From positions 62,001-126,000 of the forward strand of contig CAVUKI010000003.1 of assembly GCA_963741995.1 (NCBI GenBank): a DNA stretch of 64,000 bases, in the 5' to 3' direction. The stretch's first letter is position 1. Every line of letters starts with the position of its first letter. The DNA is from Bog-473 sp963741995 (GTDB lineage Bacteria > Actinomycetota > Acidimicrobiia > Acidimicrobiales > RAAP-2). Under the pieces are notes generated by a model that saw nothing but the letters and a program-made list of their open reading frames with translations, was not told the origin of the DNA and searched no databases. Shown one piece after another: positions 25,641 to 34,066 of this stretch. The position numbers were made by a program, and so were the translations under genes.

Positions 25641-25943
25641 GTGGCTGAGAACGATCTTGCTGATGCACTGTCGGACCGTGCCCTCGGGGCAGTCGACACG
25701 GTGGTCGCCACCGTCAATGACAAGGCCATTCGGCCGGCCATCGTGGCCGCCCGGGGCATCGTCTTCGGCGTCATCATCGCCGTGCTGGGCATCGCCGTCG
25801 TCGTGCTCTTCTGCGTGGGCTTCATCCGCGTGACCACCATCGCCGGGCACCGGATCTGGGCGTCCTACCTGGTCCTGGGTCTCATCTTCTGTGCCGTGGG
25901 CGCCATCCTGTACTCGCGCCGCGGCGTGCCACCCGATGCCTGA
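25641..25943 (+). CDS. Small two-helix membrane protein
   Basis: Protein of 100 aa with a hydrophilic N-terminus (DLADALSDRALGAVDTVVATVNDKAIRP) and two predicted transmembrane helices (GIVFGVIIAVLGIAVVVLFCV and YLVLGLIFCAVGAILYS). The family name is not recognised; comparable small proteins occur between murJ and trxB in other Actinobacteria. The start is a GTG 10 bases after the MurJ-DegV stop. The stop lies 8 bases inside trxB, so the three are probably translated from one message. Confidence 0.78.
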   Translation: MAENDLADALSDRALGAVDTVVATVNDKAIRPAIVAARGIVFGVIIAVLGIAVVVLFCVGFIRVTTIAGHRIWASYLVLGLIFCAVGAILYSRRGVPPDA

Positions 25944-26898
25944 GCGCCGCAAGGTCGTCATCGTCGGGAGCGGGCCGGCCGGTCTCACCGCCGCCCTCTA
26001 CGCGGCGCGGGCCCAGCTCGAGCCGCTGGTCATCGAGGGCGAGCCCTCTTCCACCAGCGATCAGCCCGGGGGCCAGCTGATGCTGACCACCGACGTGGAG
26101 AACTACCCGGGCTTCGTCGACGGGGTCATGGGCCCCGAGCTCATGGGGATGATGCGGGCCCAGGCGTTGCGGTTCGAGGCCGAGCTGCGCACGGCCAAGG
26201 TCAGTCGCGTCAACCTCACCCCCTGGCCCTTCGAGATCTGGATCGGCGACCCCGAGGCGGACGAGCCCACGGTCGTGGCCGACACGCTCATCATCGCCAC
26301 CGGCGCCCGCTCCCTCATGCTCGGCTGCCCCAATGAGGCTCGCCTCCTCGGCTACGGCGTCTCGACCTGCGCCACCTGCGACGGGTTCTTCTTCCGCGAG
26401 CAGCACATCGCCGTGGCGGGCGGCGGCGACTCCGCCCTGGAGGAGGCCATCTTTCTCACCCGCTTCGCTTCCAAGGTCACGGTCATTCACCGCCGCGACG
26501 AGCTGCGGGCCTCCAAGATCATGCAGGGGCGCGCCTTCAAGAACCCAAAGATCGAATTCCACTGGAATGCCGTGATCACCGGGATCCTGGGTGACACCAA
26601 GGTCAGCGGCGTCCAGTTGCGCGACACGGTCACCGGCGAGGAGTCCGAGCTCAGCGTCAGCGGTCTCTTCGTGGCCATCGGACACGAGCCCAACAGCTCC
26701 CTGTTCAAGGGTCAGCTGGAGCTGGGGGCCAACGGCTACGTCCGCACCTTCGACGGCACGACCCGCACCAGCGTTGACGGAGTCTTCGCCGCCGGCGACG
26801 TGCAGGACGACTACTACCGCCAGGCCATCACCTCGGCCGGGTCGGGCTGCATGGCCTCCATCGACGCCGAACGCTGGCTCGAGGAGCGCGGCGAGTAG
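25936..26898 (+). CDS. trxB: Thioredoxin reductase
   Basis: FAD/NADPH disulfide reductase of 320 aa that keeps thioredoxin reduced. FAD binding: KVVIVGSGPAGLTAALYAARA. The redox-active site is STCATCDG (Cys145/Cys148). NADPH binding: HIAVAGGGDSALEEAIFL. The C-terminal FAD motif is SVDGVFAAGDVQDDYYRQAITSAGSGCMAS. The ATG at 25936 overlaps the preceding small membrane-protein gene by 8 bases. It lies 53 bases upstream of trxA, the usual actinobacterial pairing near oriC. Confidence 0.96.
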   Translation: MPERRKVVIVGSGPAGLTAALYAARAQLEPLVIEGEPSSTSDQPGGQLMLTTDVENYPGFVDGVMGPELMGMMRAQALRFEAELRTAKVSRVNLTPWPFEIWIGDPEADEPTVVADTLIIATGARSLMLGCPNEARLLGYGVSTCATCDGFFFREQHIAVAGGGDSALEEAIFLTRFASKVTVIHRRDELRASKIMQGRAFKNPKIEFHWNAVITGILGDTKVSGVQLRDTVTGEESELSVSGLFVAIGHEPNSSLFKGQLELGANGYVRTFDGTTRTSVDGVFAAGDVQDDYYRQAITSAGSGCMASIDAERWLEERGE

Positions 26899-26951
26899 CC
26901 GGGAACAGAACCGGATGGGTGGACGTTGCACCCTGCGACAAGGAGATTGCC

Positions 26952-27278
26952 ATGAGCGAGAAGATCGAGACCCTGACCGACGCTACCTTTGACGAGCATG
27001 TCAAAGCTTCGGATGTCCCCGTACTGGTGGACTTCTGGGCGGAATGGTGCGGCCCGTGCAAGATGATCTCCCCGGTGCTGGAGGAGATCGCGGAGGAGCA
27101 GGCCGGCAAGATCCGGATCGGCAAGCTCAACATCGACGACAACCTGGACGTGACCAGGCGCTTCGACGTGATGAGCATTCCGACGCTGATCCTCTTCAAG
27201 GACGGGGAGCCCCAGGTACGCCTGATCGGGGCCAAGCCCAAGGGCCAGCTGCTCGAGGAGATCTCGGCCTACCTGTAG
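26952..27278 (+). CDS. trxA: Thioredoxin
   Basis: Thioredoxin of 108 aa, the general cytoplasmic disulfide reductant. The active site is FWAEWCGPCKM (Cys33/Cys36); the cis-proline loop is MSIPTLILFKDGEPQ. The ATG at 26952 has AAGGAG 7 bases upstream. It follows trxB and precedes the CwlM-like gene, the same order as Rv3913-Rv3914-Rv3915 in Mycobacterium tuberculosis. Confidence 0.97.
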   Translation: MSEKIETLTDATFDEHVKASDVPVLVDFWAEWCGPCKMISPVLEEIAEEQAGKIRIGKLNIDDNLDVTRRFDVMSIPTLILFKDGEPQVRLIGAKPKGQLLEEISAYL

Positions 27279-27322
27279 GCCTGCCTCTCGCCGTCGGGGA
27301 CCGTGGTGACGCGGTCTCCGAC

Positions 27323-28252
27323 GTGCAGCACCGCCTGACCGCCATCCTGCCCGGAGCGCCCGTCGACGCTGACGGCATCTTCGGCCCAGCCACCCGGGCC
27401 GCGCTCGAGGCATTCCAGCGCCTCCGGGGCCTTCGCGTCGACGGCGTGTGCGGCCCTCAGACCTGGAACACCCTGGTCGAAGCGGGTTTCCGCATGGGTG
27501 ACCGCTTCCTCTACCGCCGGACCCCGATGCTGCGGGGTGACGACGTGGCGGAACTCCAGCAGCGCCTGTGCACGCTGGGCTTCGACACAGGCCGCGTCGA
27601 CGGGATCTTTGGGGACGCCACCGTGCGTGCCCTCGACGAGTTCCAACGCAATGCCGGCCTCCCGGTCGACGGCATCGTGGGCGGGGCCACCCTCAAGGAA
27701 CTGGTGCGCCTGGAGAGCCGTCACCACGAACCTGCCCTCGTCTCCGCCGTGCGGGCGCGAGCCACCCTCCGTGACGCCCCGCCCACCCTGCGGGGTCGCC
27801 ATATCGCGGTCGGCGAGAGCGGTGGCTTGGGCAGCGTCACCGGTGCATTCCGGCGCCGGATGAGCTGGGGTGGCATCAGAGTGACCGAGCTGCACCACCC
27901 CGACGATGCCGTGCAGGCCAAAGAGGCCAACGAGCTGGCGGTCGACGTCTTCGTCGGGCTCCGCCTCAATCCCTCGACCTCAGGTTGCCGCACCGCCTTC
28001 TGGTCCGGGCGTCACGACGAGTCCCTGGGCGGGCGCCGGCTGGCCGAGCTGGTCCAGGCTGCCGTCCCCGAGGCGCTGGGCGTCACTGACGCCGGCGTGC
28101 ACGGGATGTCGGTCCCCCTCCTGCGCGAGACGCGCATGCCTGCAGTACTCATCGAGGTGGGACCCGCTAGCCGCGTGGTTGAGGGTACGTCCGCTCTCGC
28201 TGCCGCCCTGGCTGCTGCGCTGGGACGCTGGGCCGACGCCTCCTGGGATTGA
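27323..28252 (+). CDS. CwlM-like peptidoglycan-binding pseudo-amidase
   Basis: Protein of about 309 aa. Two peptidoglycan-binding repeats (DADGIFGPATRAALEAFQRLRGLRVDG and GRVDGIFGDATVRALDEFQRNAGLPVDG) precede an amidase_3-type domain. The zinc ligands expected there are missing: the D-P-G-H-G-G motif reads AVGESGG, and the S-I-H-A-N motif reads VGLRLNP; only the Glu of AVLIEVG remains. This mirrors mycobacterial CwlM, a non-catalytic regulator of MurA controlled by phosphorylation. The start is uncertain: the GTG at 27323 trims the first repeat slightly, and homology begins near 27290. Position after trxA matches cwlM (Rv3915). Confidence 0.83.
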   Translation: MQHRLTAILPGAPVDADGIFGPATRAALEAFQRLRGLRVDGVCGPQTWNTLVEAGFRMGDRFLYRRTPMLRGDDVAELQQRLCTLGFDTGRVDGIFGDATVRALDEFQRNAGLPVDGIVGGATLKELVRLESRHHEPALVSAVRARATLRDAPPTLRGRHIAVGESGGLGSVTGAFRRRMSWGGIRVTELHHPDDAVQAKEANELAVDVFVGLRLNPSTSGCRTAFWSGRHDESLGGRRLAELVQAAVPEALGVTDAGVHGMSVPLLRETRMPAVLIEVGPASRVVEGTSALAAALAAALGRWADASWD

Positions 28253-28360
28253 TTACCAGTAATCGGTGCACCCGAAATCCGCGCTCGCAGGCCGATCTGG
28301 CGTCGTCACGGCCTCGGCGACCGTTATGCGATCAATGCTTCCGGCAGGTGAACGAAGTGA

Positions 28361-28393
28361 CAATCCACAACGTCATGCACAGGTTGTGGATGA
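28361..28393. promoter_or_regulatory. Inverted pair of DnaA-box-like sites between cwlM-like and parB
   Basis: CAATCCACA (28361-28369) and TGTGGATGA (28385-28393, complement TCATCCACA) lie in opposite orientation, forming the inverted repeat ATCCACAAC...GTTGTGGAT. TCATCCACA and CAATCCACA are also the two boxes found together in oriC. The 170-base gap holds no other feature. Confidence 0.5.
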
Positions 28394-28423
28394 AGCTGTA
28401 CCGACCCTTGACAGTTGCGTGAA

Positions 28424-29377
28424 CTACGCGACGCCTCCGTCACCGACCATGGCCCGGTAGATCCGCTCGAGGTCTTCGAGGGTCGCGAATTCGACGACCA
28501 ACCGGCCCCGCCGATTCTGGATATCGACCTTGACCCGGGTGTTGAGGTAGGTCGACAGGAGATCCTCGAGCTCGAGTACGCCGGGTTCGGGCAGCCGGCG
28601 CACGGTCGGCCGGCGCCCGCTCGATTCGGTGGTACCTGAGGTGGCACCCTTGGTCGGCACTGGTTCTTCGACGGCTTCCGGCGCGTCGGGGACGACCCTG
28701 AGCTCGGCTCCGCCCTGGCGGACCAGCTCCTCCACCGCCCGAACCGTCAACCCCTGCTCGACGATCTGGTCGACCATCTTCTCCTGCAATGCCCGGTCGG
28801 GTGTCCCGAGCAGCGCTCGGGCGTGGCCGGCCGAGATGGTCCGCTCGGCCAGGGCGCGTTGGGCGCCCGCCGGTAGCTGCAGCAGACGAAGCGTGTTGGT
28901 CACGGTGGCCCGGCCCTTACCCATCCGGGTCGCCACCTGCTCATGGGTCAGGCCGAACTCGTCGATGAGCTGCTGGTAGGCAGCCGCCTCCTCCAGAGCA
29001 TTGAGGTCGACCCGGTGCAGGTTCTCGACCAGCGCCTGCTCCAGGCTGGCCACATCGTCGGCCACCTGGACGAGCACGGGGATGGTCTGCAGGCCGGCTC
29101 GGCGCGCCGCCCGCCAGCGCCGCTCCCCCGCGATCAGCTCGTAGCTGTCCTCTTCGTCTTCGAGCTGACGTACGAGCACGGGCTGGAGCAGACCGACTTC
29201 CCGGATGGATGCCGCCAGTGACCCCATCGACTCCTCGTCGAAGTGGCTCCGGGGCTGGAAGGCGTTCGGCCGGATGTGCGAGATCGGCACCACCCGGAGG
29301 AGGGAGTCGGACTCCCCCGTCGCCTCACTCGGGATCAGCGCACTGAGACCCTTACCGAGACCGCTGCGGCGCGCCAT
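28424..29377 (-). CDS. parB: Chromosome partitioning protein ParB
   Basis: CTP-dependent DNA clamp of 317 aa that loads on parS and spreads. The N-terminus ARRSGLGKGLSALIP is typical. The ParB/Srx domain includes RPNAFQPR, VGLLQPVLVR, ELIAGERRWRAARRAG and ALVENLHRVDLNALEEAAAY; the helix-turn-helix is LTHEQVATRMGKGRATVTNTLRLLQLP. The C-terminus (LEDLLSTYLNTRVKVD...) is the dimerisation domain. A strong AGGAGG lies 7 bases before the ATG. It overlaps the end of parA by 26 bases. Confidence 0.97.
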   Translation of the reverse strand: MARRSGLGKGLSALIPSEATGESDSLLRVVPISHIRPNAFQPRSHFDEESMGSLAASIREVGLLQPVLVRQLEDEEDSYELIAGERRWRAARRAGLQTIPVLVQVADDVASLEQALVENLHRVDLNALEEAAAYQQLIDEFGLTHEQVATRMGKGRATVTNTLRLLQLPAGAQRALAERTISAGHARALLGTPDRALQEKMVDQIVEQGLTVRAVEELVRQGGAELRVVPDAPEAVEEPVPTKGATSGTTESSGRRPTVRRLPEPGVLELEDLLSTYLNTRVKVDIQNRRGRLVVEFATLEDLERIYRAMVGDGGVA

Positions 29378-30701
29378 TGCTCACCTCCTTGGCCAGCTCG
29401 CGGTAGGCCACGGCACCCCGCGAGGCAGGATCGAACACCGTGATGGGCTGCCCGAAGGAAGGCGCTTCGGAAAGGCGGACCGTGCGCGGGATCACCGCGC
29501 GGCAGACCCGCCCGGAGAAGTGCTCCCGCACCTCGTTGGCCACATCCACCGAGAGGCGGGTCCGGGCGTCGAACATCGTCAACACAATTGTGCTGACCTC
29601 CAGGGTCTGGTTGAGGTTGGTCGAGACCAGGTTCACGTTTCGGAGAAGCTGGCTCAGACCTTCCAGGGCGTAGTACTCGCACTGAATGGGGACCATCACC
29701 TCGTCGGCGGCCGCCAGTCCGTTGACCGTGATCAGGCCGAGCGAGGGCGGGCAGTCGATCAGGACGAAGTCGAAGTCGTCGACCACGGTGTCGATGGCCC
29801 GCTTCAGCTTCAGTTCTCGGCTGAACGCCGGGACCAACTCGATCTCGACGCCGGCCAGGTCGATGGTGGCTGGGGCGACGAAGAGGTTCTTGACGCTGGT
29901 CGGCTCAATACAGTCCTCCAGCGGTTGGTCCCGCATGATGACGTCGTACATGGAGAGCTCGAAGTTCCGGGCCTCCACGCCCAGTCCCGTCGTGGCGTTC
30001 CCTTGGGGGTCGAGGTCGATCACGAGCACCCGGTAGTTGAGCTCGGCCAGTGCCGCGCCGAGGTTCACGGTGGTGGTGGTCTTGCCCACCCCTCCCTTCT
30101 GGTTGGCGATGGCGATGATCCGCGGCAGCTCCCGGGTGACGGGCTTGGATCCGTTCAGGAGCTCCGTGGCGTCGCTTCCGATGGAGGGCGTCCGCATGGC
30201 GTGCTTGGGGGCGGCCGCGGGCCTCTTGGCGATCTCCGGCTCGGCCACCTCCGGTTCCGCGGCCTCCGGCACGGCGTGTACTGCACGGGGGGTGGGCGCC
30301 GTCGGAGTGGGTGCCGTCGGAATGGGAGCCGCCACGGAGGCGGGACCGGCGTCGGCGCTCGATGCCGCTGACTCGGCAGTGATTGCCGAGGTTTCGGCCA
30401 ATGGGGGGGTTGGGGGAGTCTCTGCGGAGAGCGGCGGCTCGTCCTGGGTTACGTGGATGGATCCAGGCGCCACAGGGGTTGCGTCGCTTGCGGGATCCGC
30501 CGGGGGAGAGGTTGCCGATTCGGCCGAGCCGCCCGCAGCGGGTTCCGTCGTCGCCGGATCAGGCGAACCCGGCTGGGCGATCAGGTTCATGACCGGGTCT
30601 GCCACGTTCGATCGCTCCTGGTCGTAGTCGTAGGGAGCAACCGTCGGCTCTCCTGATCCACCTGTCTCGGCAGGGTCTTTGTCCCTGCGTCTGATGCGCA
30701 T
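29352..30701 (-). CDS. parA: Chromosome partitioning ATPase ParA with long Pro/Ala-rich N-terminal extension
   Basis: Deviant Walker ATPase of the Soj/ParA family. The core begins at about residue 190 with RIIAIANQKGGVGKTTTTVNLG, then VLVIDLDPQGNATTG, VLIDCPPSLGLITVNGL and RLSEAPSFGQPI. About 190 residues of low-complexity Pro/Ala/Glu/Ser/Thr sequence precede it, whereas typical ParA is 250-300 aa in total. The ATG at 30701 (GGAAG upstream) is preferred. An in-frame GTG at 30794 would place a parS site inside the coding region. It is co-transcribed with parB. Confidence 0.92.
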   Translation of the reverse strand: MRIRRRDKDPAETGGSGEPTVAPYDYDQERSNVADPVMNLIAQPGSPDPATTEPAAGGSAESATSPPADPASDATPVAPGSIHVTQDEPPLSAETPPTPPLAETSAITAESAASSADAGPASVAAPIPTAPTPTAPTPRAVHAVPEAAEPEVAEPEIAKRPAAAPKHAMRTPSIGSDATELLNGSKPVTRELPRIIAIANQKGGVGKTTTTVNLGAALAELNYRVLVIDLDPQGNATTGLGVEARNFELSMYDVIMRDQPLEDCIEPTSVKNLFVAPATIDLAGVEIELVPAFSRELKLKRAIDTVVDDFDFVLIDCPPSLGLITVNGLAAADEVMVPIQCEYYALEGLSQLLRNVNLVSTNLNQTLEVSTIVLTMFDARTRLSVDVANEVREHFSGRVCRAVIPRTVRLSEAPSFGQPITVFDPASRGAVAYRELAKEVSNGAPQRSR

Positions 30702-30776
30702 CAGGTTGGTCTTCCAAAACTCCGCCGCACGCCGCCTATCCTGGCCTGCCGGCGTCTCGAGGTCAAGAGTTGAGAT

Positions 30777-30792
30777 TGTTCCACGTGAAACC
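30777..30792. promoter_or_regulatory. parS site 1
   Basis: TGTTCCACGTGAAACC differs from the consensus parS TGTTTCACGTGAAACA at two positions. It lies 76 bases upstream of the preferred parA start and 34 bases from the second site. It is probably the ParB loading site nearest oriC. Confidence 0.88.
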
Positions 30793-30825
30793 ACCGCTCA
30801 AGGTACCGAGTTGATTTCACCCTGT

Positions 30826-30841
30826 CGTTCCACGTGGAACA
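30826..30841. promoter_or_regulatory. parS site 2
   Basis: CGTTCCACGTGGAACA has a perfectly palindromic core, GTTCCACGTGGAAC. With site 1 it forms a parS pair in the parA-rsmG gap. The remaining gap (30842-31170) has no convincing gene; it holds a GGCGGC/GCCGCC hairpin near 31091-31107 and the hairpin listed at 31165. Confidence 0.88.
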
Positions 30842-31164
30842 TCTCCCCGTCACGATTCCGTCGTCACGACGACTCACCCTCCCGAGCGACACTAGGAGGC
30901 CCGGCAACGGCGGATCCCGGGTCTTTGGCTCCCGGGAGGACCCCTGTACGGCTCGGGAAGGGCCCGGACCCGCGTCCTGTCCGAGTGGGGGATCGGCCCC
31001 CGGATCAACCTTCGCCCGGCTTCAGGCCCGGTTCCGAGAGGAGGGGCGCAACACCGGTCGTCCTGGAGCACGTCCCGCCCGTTCGCGGTGAGAGGGCGGC
31101 TTTGCCGCCGTCTTGGACTCACGACCGGTCCGAGCCCGCGTGCCTCAGGGCAAGCGGCTGAGAT

Positions 31165-31188
31165 CCTCTCTCAGAAGAGAGGCTTTTT
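31165..31188 (+). terminator. Rho-independent-type terminator reading rightwards, overlapping the 3' end of rsmG
   Basis: Stem CCTCTCT/AGAGAGG with a 4-base loop, followed by CTTTTT on the plus strand. rsmG is on the minus strand, where the hairpin spans its stop codon but is not followed by T residues. It would therefore stop rightward transcripts coming from the parA promoter region. Confidence 0.6.
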
Positions 31189-31833
31189 GGCTGGGACCCC
31201 ATTGCGCCGGGGAAAGCGATCAGGGCACATTTCGACCTGGCGCAGCGTGCGGTACTCGAATCCCTCGTGCATCGTCTCGGTCGGCTGCAGGCCAACCTGA
31301 ACGAGCGGTCCGGCCGGCCACCGGCTGTCTTCATCGCCCTCAGTCTCTGAGCGGGGGGGCTCCGAAACAAGGAGCCATCCCCCCAATTTCAGAAGCGGAG
31401 CGGCGCATTCGGCCACCACCGCTGGACGCCCGAACGAACGGGCCAGAACCCCCTCGAAGCCCGCCCTCAAGCCCGGCTCACGCCCGCAGACCTCGGCTCG
31501 CTCCTCCAGCACCGAGACCCGGCTGTCGAGACCCAGACGCTCAACAGCCCGGCGCAGAAAGGCAGCACGCCGGCCGTTGGCCTCAAGCAGCGCCATCGTG
31601 ACCTCCGGCCACGCTGTGGCCACCACGAGGCTTGGGAGCCCTCCTCCCGAACCGAGGTCCGCCAGACGAGCCGGTCCGTCCGGGGACAAGCGGCGTGCGA
31701 TGACGGCAAACCCCTGGGCGTGCCGAAGTTGCGGATCCAGCGGGCCCGGCCCCAAGAACCCCAAGGAGCGCGCTTCAGTCAGGAGCTCGTGGAGCAAGGT
31801 GGGGGAGTGACCCCCTTCGTCGGCGCCGGGCAC
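31171..31833 (-). CDS. rsmG: 16S rRNA (guanine-N7)-methyltransferase RsmG
   Basis: SAM-dependent methyltransferase of 220 aa (GidB) that methylates G527 of 16S rRNA. Motif I is RLADLGSGGGLPSLVVA, with ALLEANGRRAAFLRRAVERLG and VLARSFGRPAVVAECAAPLL following. The GTG start at 31833 lies 10 bases from the jag stop. The unit order (reading leftwards) rpmH-rnpA-yidD-yidC-jag-rsmG-parA-parB is the classical bacterial arrangement. Confidence 0.94.
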   Translation of the reverse strand: MPGADEGGHSPTLLHELLTEARSLGFLGPGPLDPQLRHAQGFAVIARRLSPDGPARLADLGSGGGLPSLVVATAWPEVTMALLEANGRRAAFLRRAVERLGLDSRVSVLEERAEVCGREPGLRAGFEGVLARSFGRPAVVAECAAPLLKLGGWLLVSEPPRSETEGDEDSRWPAGPLVQVGLQPTETMHEGFEYRTLRQVEMCPDRFPRRNGVPAKKPLF

Positions 31834-31843
31834 CGGCGCCGGA

Positions 31844-32860
31844 TCAGCCTGTGGGCGCGATGACGATGTGACGACTGGGGTCTTCGCCCTCAGAGCGAGT
31901 CTCGACTCCGGGCATCTCGTTGATGGCGTCGTGCACGGCCTTGCGGTCGGCCGGGCTCATGGGCTCCAGAGCCTTTTCCTGACCTGAGGCCAGGACCTCT
32001 TCGGCGATCTGGACACTGAACCGCTTCAGCGCCGCCGAGCGCCGCTCCCGGTATCCGGCCACATCCACCAGGATCCGGTCTGTGCGTGACGGGCACTGGC
32101 GCTGGACGACGGCCCGGGTCAGGTCCTGCAGGGCGGCCAGGGTGGACCCTCGGGGGCCCACGAGAATCCCAAGGTCCTCACCGAGGGCGGCGATCTCGAC
32201 CGTGTCCTCATCGAGGAGGCGGGTCTCGACCGTGCCCTCCATGCCGAATTCACTCAAGAGATCGGCCACGAATGTCCGCCCGACCTCACCCTGCTCTTCG
32301 AGCGTCATACCTTCGGCCATGTCCACTGTCTCCTTTGCTTCGGTGCTCCGTTGCGGAGCCTTCTCGGCCGACGGCCGGCCCGAGCCGTTACTCGAGCCTT
32401 CCACCGACGCAACGCCGGTGGTCGTCGCCTTGCTGCGATTACGCCGGCGCCGGGCCGAGCGACTGGTGCCGCTCCCAGTTCCGGCCGTCGTCGTGCCTGC
32501 CCCATTGCTCTCGGCAGCTCCTGAACCGCTTGCGTCGCCACCGTCGGTCCGGTTACGGCCAGCACCACCCGTCGACGACCGCTGGCCACCCTGGCGGCTC
32601 CCTTGGCCCCCTCGACCACTCTGGCCGGAACGGCCGCCATTGCTGCCGCCGCTACGCCGAGACCTTTCCCGCCGAGGCCGAGCCCCGACGGGACGCACCC
32701 GCACCCGCACTCTGGCCTCGACCCTGACGCGTCCGAACAAGCCCGTCTTGGGCTCGTCCACCACGATCACCTCGGCGTCCCCGACGGCGACGCCCAGCTG
32801 GTCCAGTGCCTGTTCGGTCGCTTCTTCGACGGTCTTGCCCGCCACCTCAACCCACTCCAC
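31844..32860 (-). CDS. jag: Jag/KhpB-like RNA-binding protein (Jag-N, KH, R3H)
   Basis: Protein of 338 aa. The N-terminal Jag domain is WVEVAGKTVEEATEQALDQLG...LFGRVRVEARVRV. A linker of about 110 residues rich in Gly/Arg/Ser/Thr follows. A KH domain comes next (TVETRLLDEDTVEIAALGEDLGILVGPRGSTLAALQDLTRAVV) and a C-terminal R3H domain (SAALKRFSVQIAEEV...MSPADRKAVHDAIN). It binds RNA and, in Firmicutes, links envelope growth to mRNA control. The arginine-rich linker is longer than usual. It lies 3 bases downstream of yidC. Confidence 0.93.
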   Translation of the reverse strand: MEWVEVAGKTVEEATEQALDQLGVAVGDAEVIVVDEPKTGLFGRVRVEARVRVRVRPVGARPRRERSRRSGGSNGGRSGQSGRGGQGSRQGGQRSSTGGAGRNRTDGGDASGSGAAESNGAGTTTAGTGSGTSRSARRRRNRSKATTTGVASVEGSSNGSGRPSAEKAPQRSTEAKETVDMAEGMTLEEQGEVGRTFVADLLSEFGMEGTVETRLLDEDTVEIAALGEDLGILVGPRGSTLAALQDLTRAVVQRQCPSRTDRILVDVAGYRERRSAALKRFSVQIAEEVLASGQEKALEPMSPADRKAVHDAINEMPGVETRSEGEDPSRHIVIAPTG

Positions 32861-32863
32861 GCG

Positions 32864-34066
32864 CTATCGAGCCTTTCTTGTTCGCTTCGAGCGCGACCGC
32901 GGATGGGACTTGGGTTCCGGAGCGGCCTCGACATCCTCGTCGGCCGACGCCTTGCCGTTCGTCGCTCGCTTCCCCGCGGCCGGTTTCCTCCCGTTTGTGG
33001 GCGCCCGGCCATTCGTCTTTGCCCCGTTGGTCTTGGCCACGCCCTTCGCCGGCGGCAATGTTGCCTTGGCCGCTGCTGTCCCGTCCGTGGCCGTCGACGT
33101 CTTCTTGACCGCTTTCGGAGGGGGTGGTTTCTCCTTCTCCTTCTCCTTCTCCTTCTCTTTGGTCGAGCCGATTTCGCGCTCGGCCGCCACCGGCGTGACC
33201 ATGCCCGTACGGAACATGAGTTCCTGCGTCCCGATGCGCATCGCCGATGAGACAACCATGTAAATGGTTGCTCCGGCAGGCACTCTCAGGTAAATGACGC
33301 CGAAGATAATAGGGAAAAACTTCTGCATTGTTTGCATCTGTGGATTCGCCGCAGCAGCCTGAGGATTGCGACTATTCATTTGCTTCATTTGGTAGAACTG
33401 CAGGAACATCGCAGCACCAATGAGCACCAGGTAAGGGAGAACCAGCACCGCCTGGCTGGCGCTTCCCGGGAAGGCATGATGCGAGAGAGGAAGGGACGAC
33501 AAATCCATTCCGAACCACCAATGCATTTGGCCATTACTGGCCACCAATGCATCGTGCATTTGCGAGTGAGTTGGAATGTAGCGCGGCGATGCACATCCGG
33601 CCTTTGCTGTGCACTTGATTGTCTGCCCCATGGCGTTCGTATATGACGAACCCTTCGGGACCACATACGACAATCCGCGGATCAGCGAGTACAGCACGAT
33701 GAGGAAAGGCATCTGCAGGAGGCTGGGGAGACAGGCCCCGAACGGGCTCGTCCCGTTCTCCTTGTAGAGCTTCATCATCTCCTGGTTGAGCATTTCCCGG
33801 TTCTCCGGGCCCTTGTACTTGGCCTGGAGCTTCTTCATTTCGGGCTGCAGTCGCTGCATGGCCAGCATCGACTTGGTGCTCTTCACGGTGACGGGCGTCA
33901 GCGCCAGCATGATGATGATCGTCAGCCCGGTGATGGCGAAGCCGTAGTTGGGCCAGACGGCGTAGAGACCCGACAGGATGAGGCCGAAGAGCTCGAAGAG
34001 AGGGTGGAAGATCTCTCCGACCAGCTTGAACAGCGAATTCTCCGCCAAGACGGGGTGGATCAGCAC
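32864..34066 (-). CDS. yidC: Membrane protein insertase YidC
   Basis: YidC/Oxa1 insertase of 400 aa. The core has five membrane segments: FELFGLILSGLYAVWPNYGFAITGLTIIIML, a cytoplasmic hairpin with MQRLQPEMKKLQAKYKG and GTSPFGACLPSLLQMPFLIVLY, and later PYLVLIGAAMFLQFYQMK. The C-terminal ~110 residues are hydrophilic and Lys/Ala-rich (a run of EKEKEKEKEK, then many Thr/Ala/Lys residues), probably a ribosome-contact tail. The start is a GTG that overlaps yidD by 7 bases. Confidence 0.95.
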   Translation of the reverse strand: MLIHPVLAENSLFKLVGEIFHPLFELFGLILSGLYAVWPNYGFAITGLTIIIMLALTPVTVKSTKSMLAMQRLQPEMKKLQAKYKGPENREMLNQEMMKLYKENGTSPFGACLPSLLQMPFLIVLYSLIRGLSYVVPKGSSYTNAMGQTIKCTAKAGCASPRYIPTHSQMHDALVASNGQMHWWFGMDLSSLPLSHHAFPGSASQAVLVLPYLVLIGAAMFLQFYQMKQMNSRNPQAAAANPQMQTMQKFFPIIFGVIYLRVPAGATIYMVVSSAMRIGTQELMFRTGMVTPVAAEREIGSTKEKEKEKEKEKPPPPKAVKKTSTATDGTAAAKATLPPAKGVAKTNGAKTNGRAPTNGRKPAAGKRATNGKASADEDVEAAPEPKSHPRSRSKRTRKAR

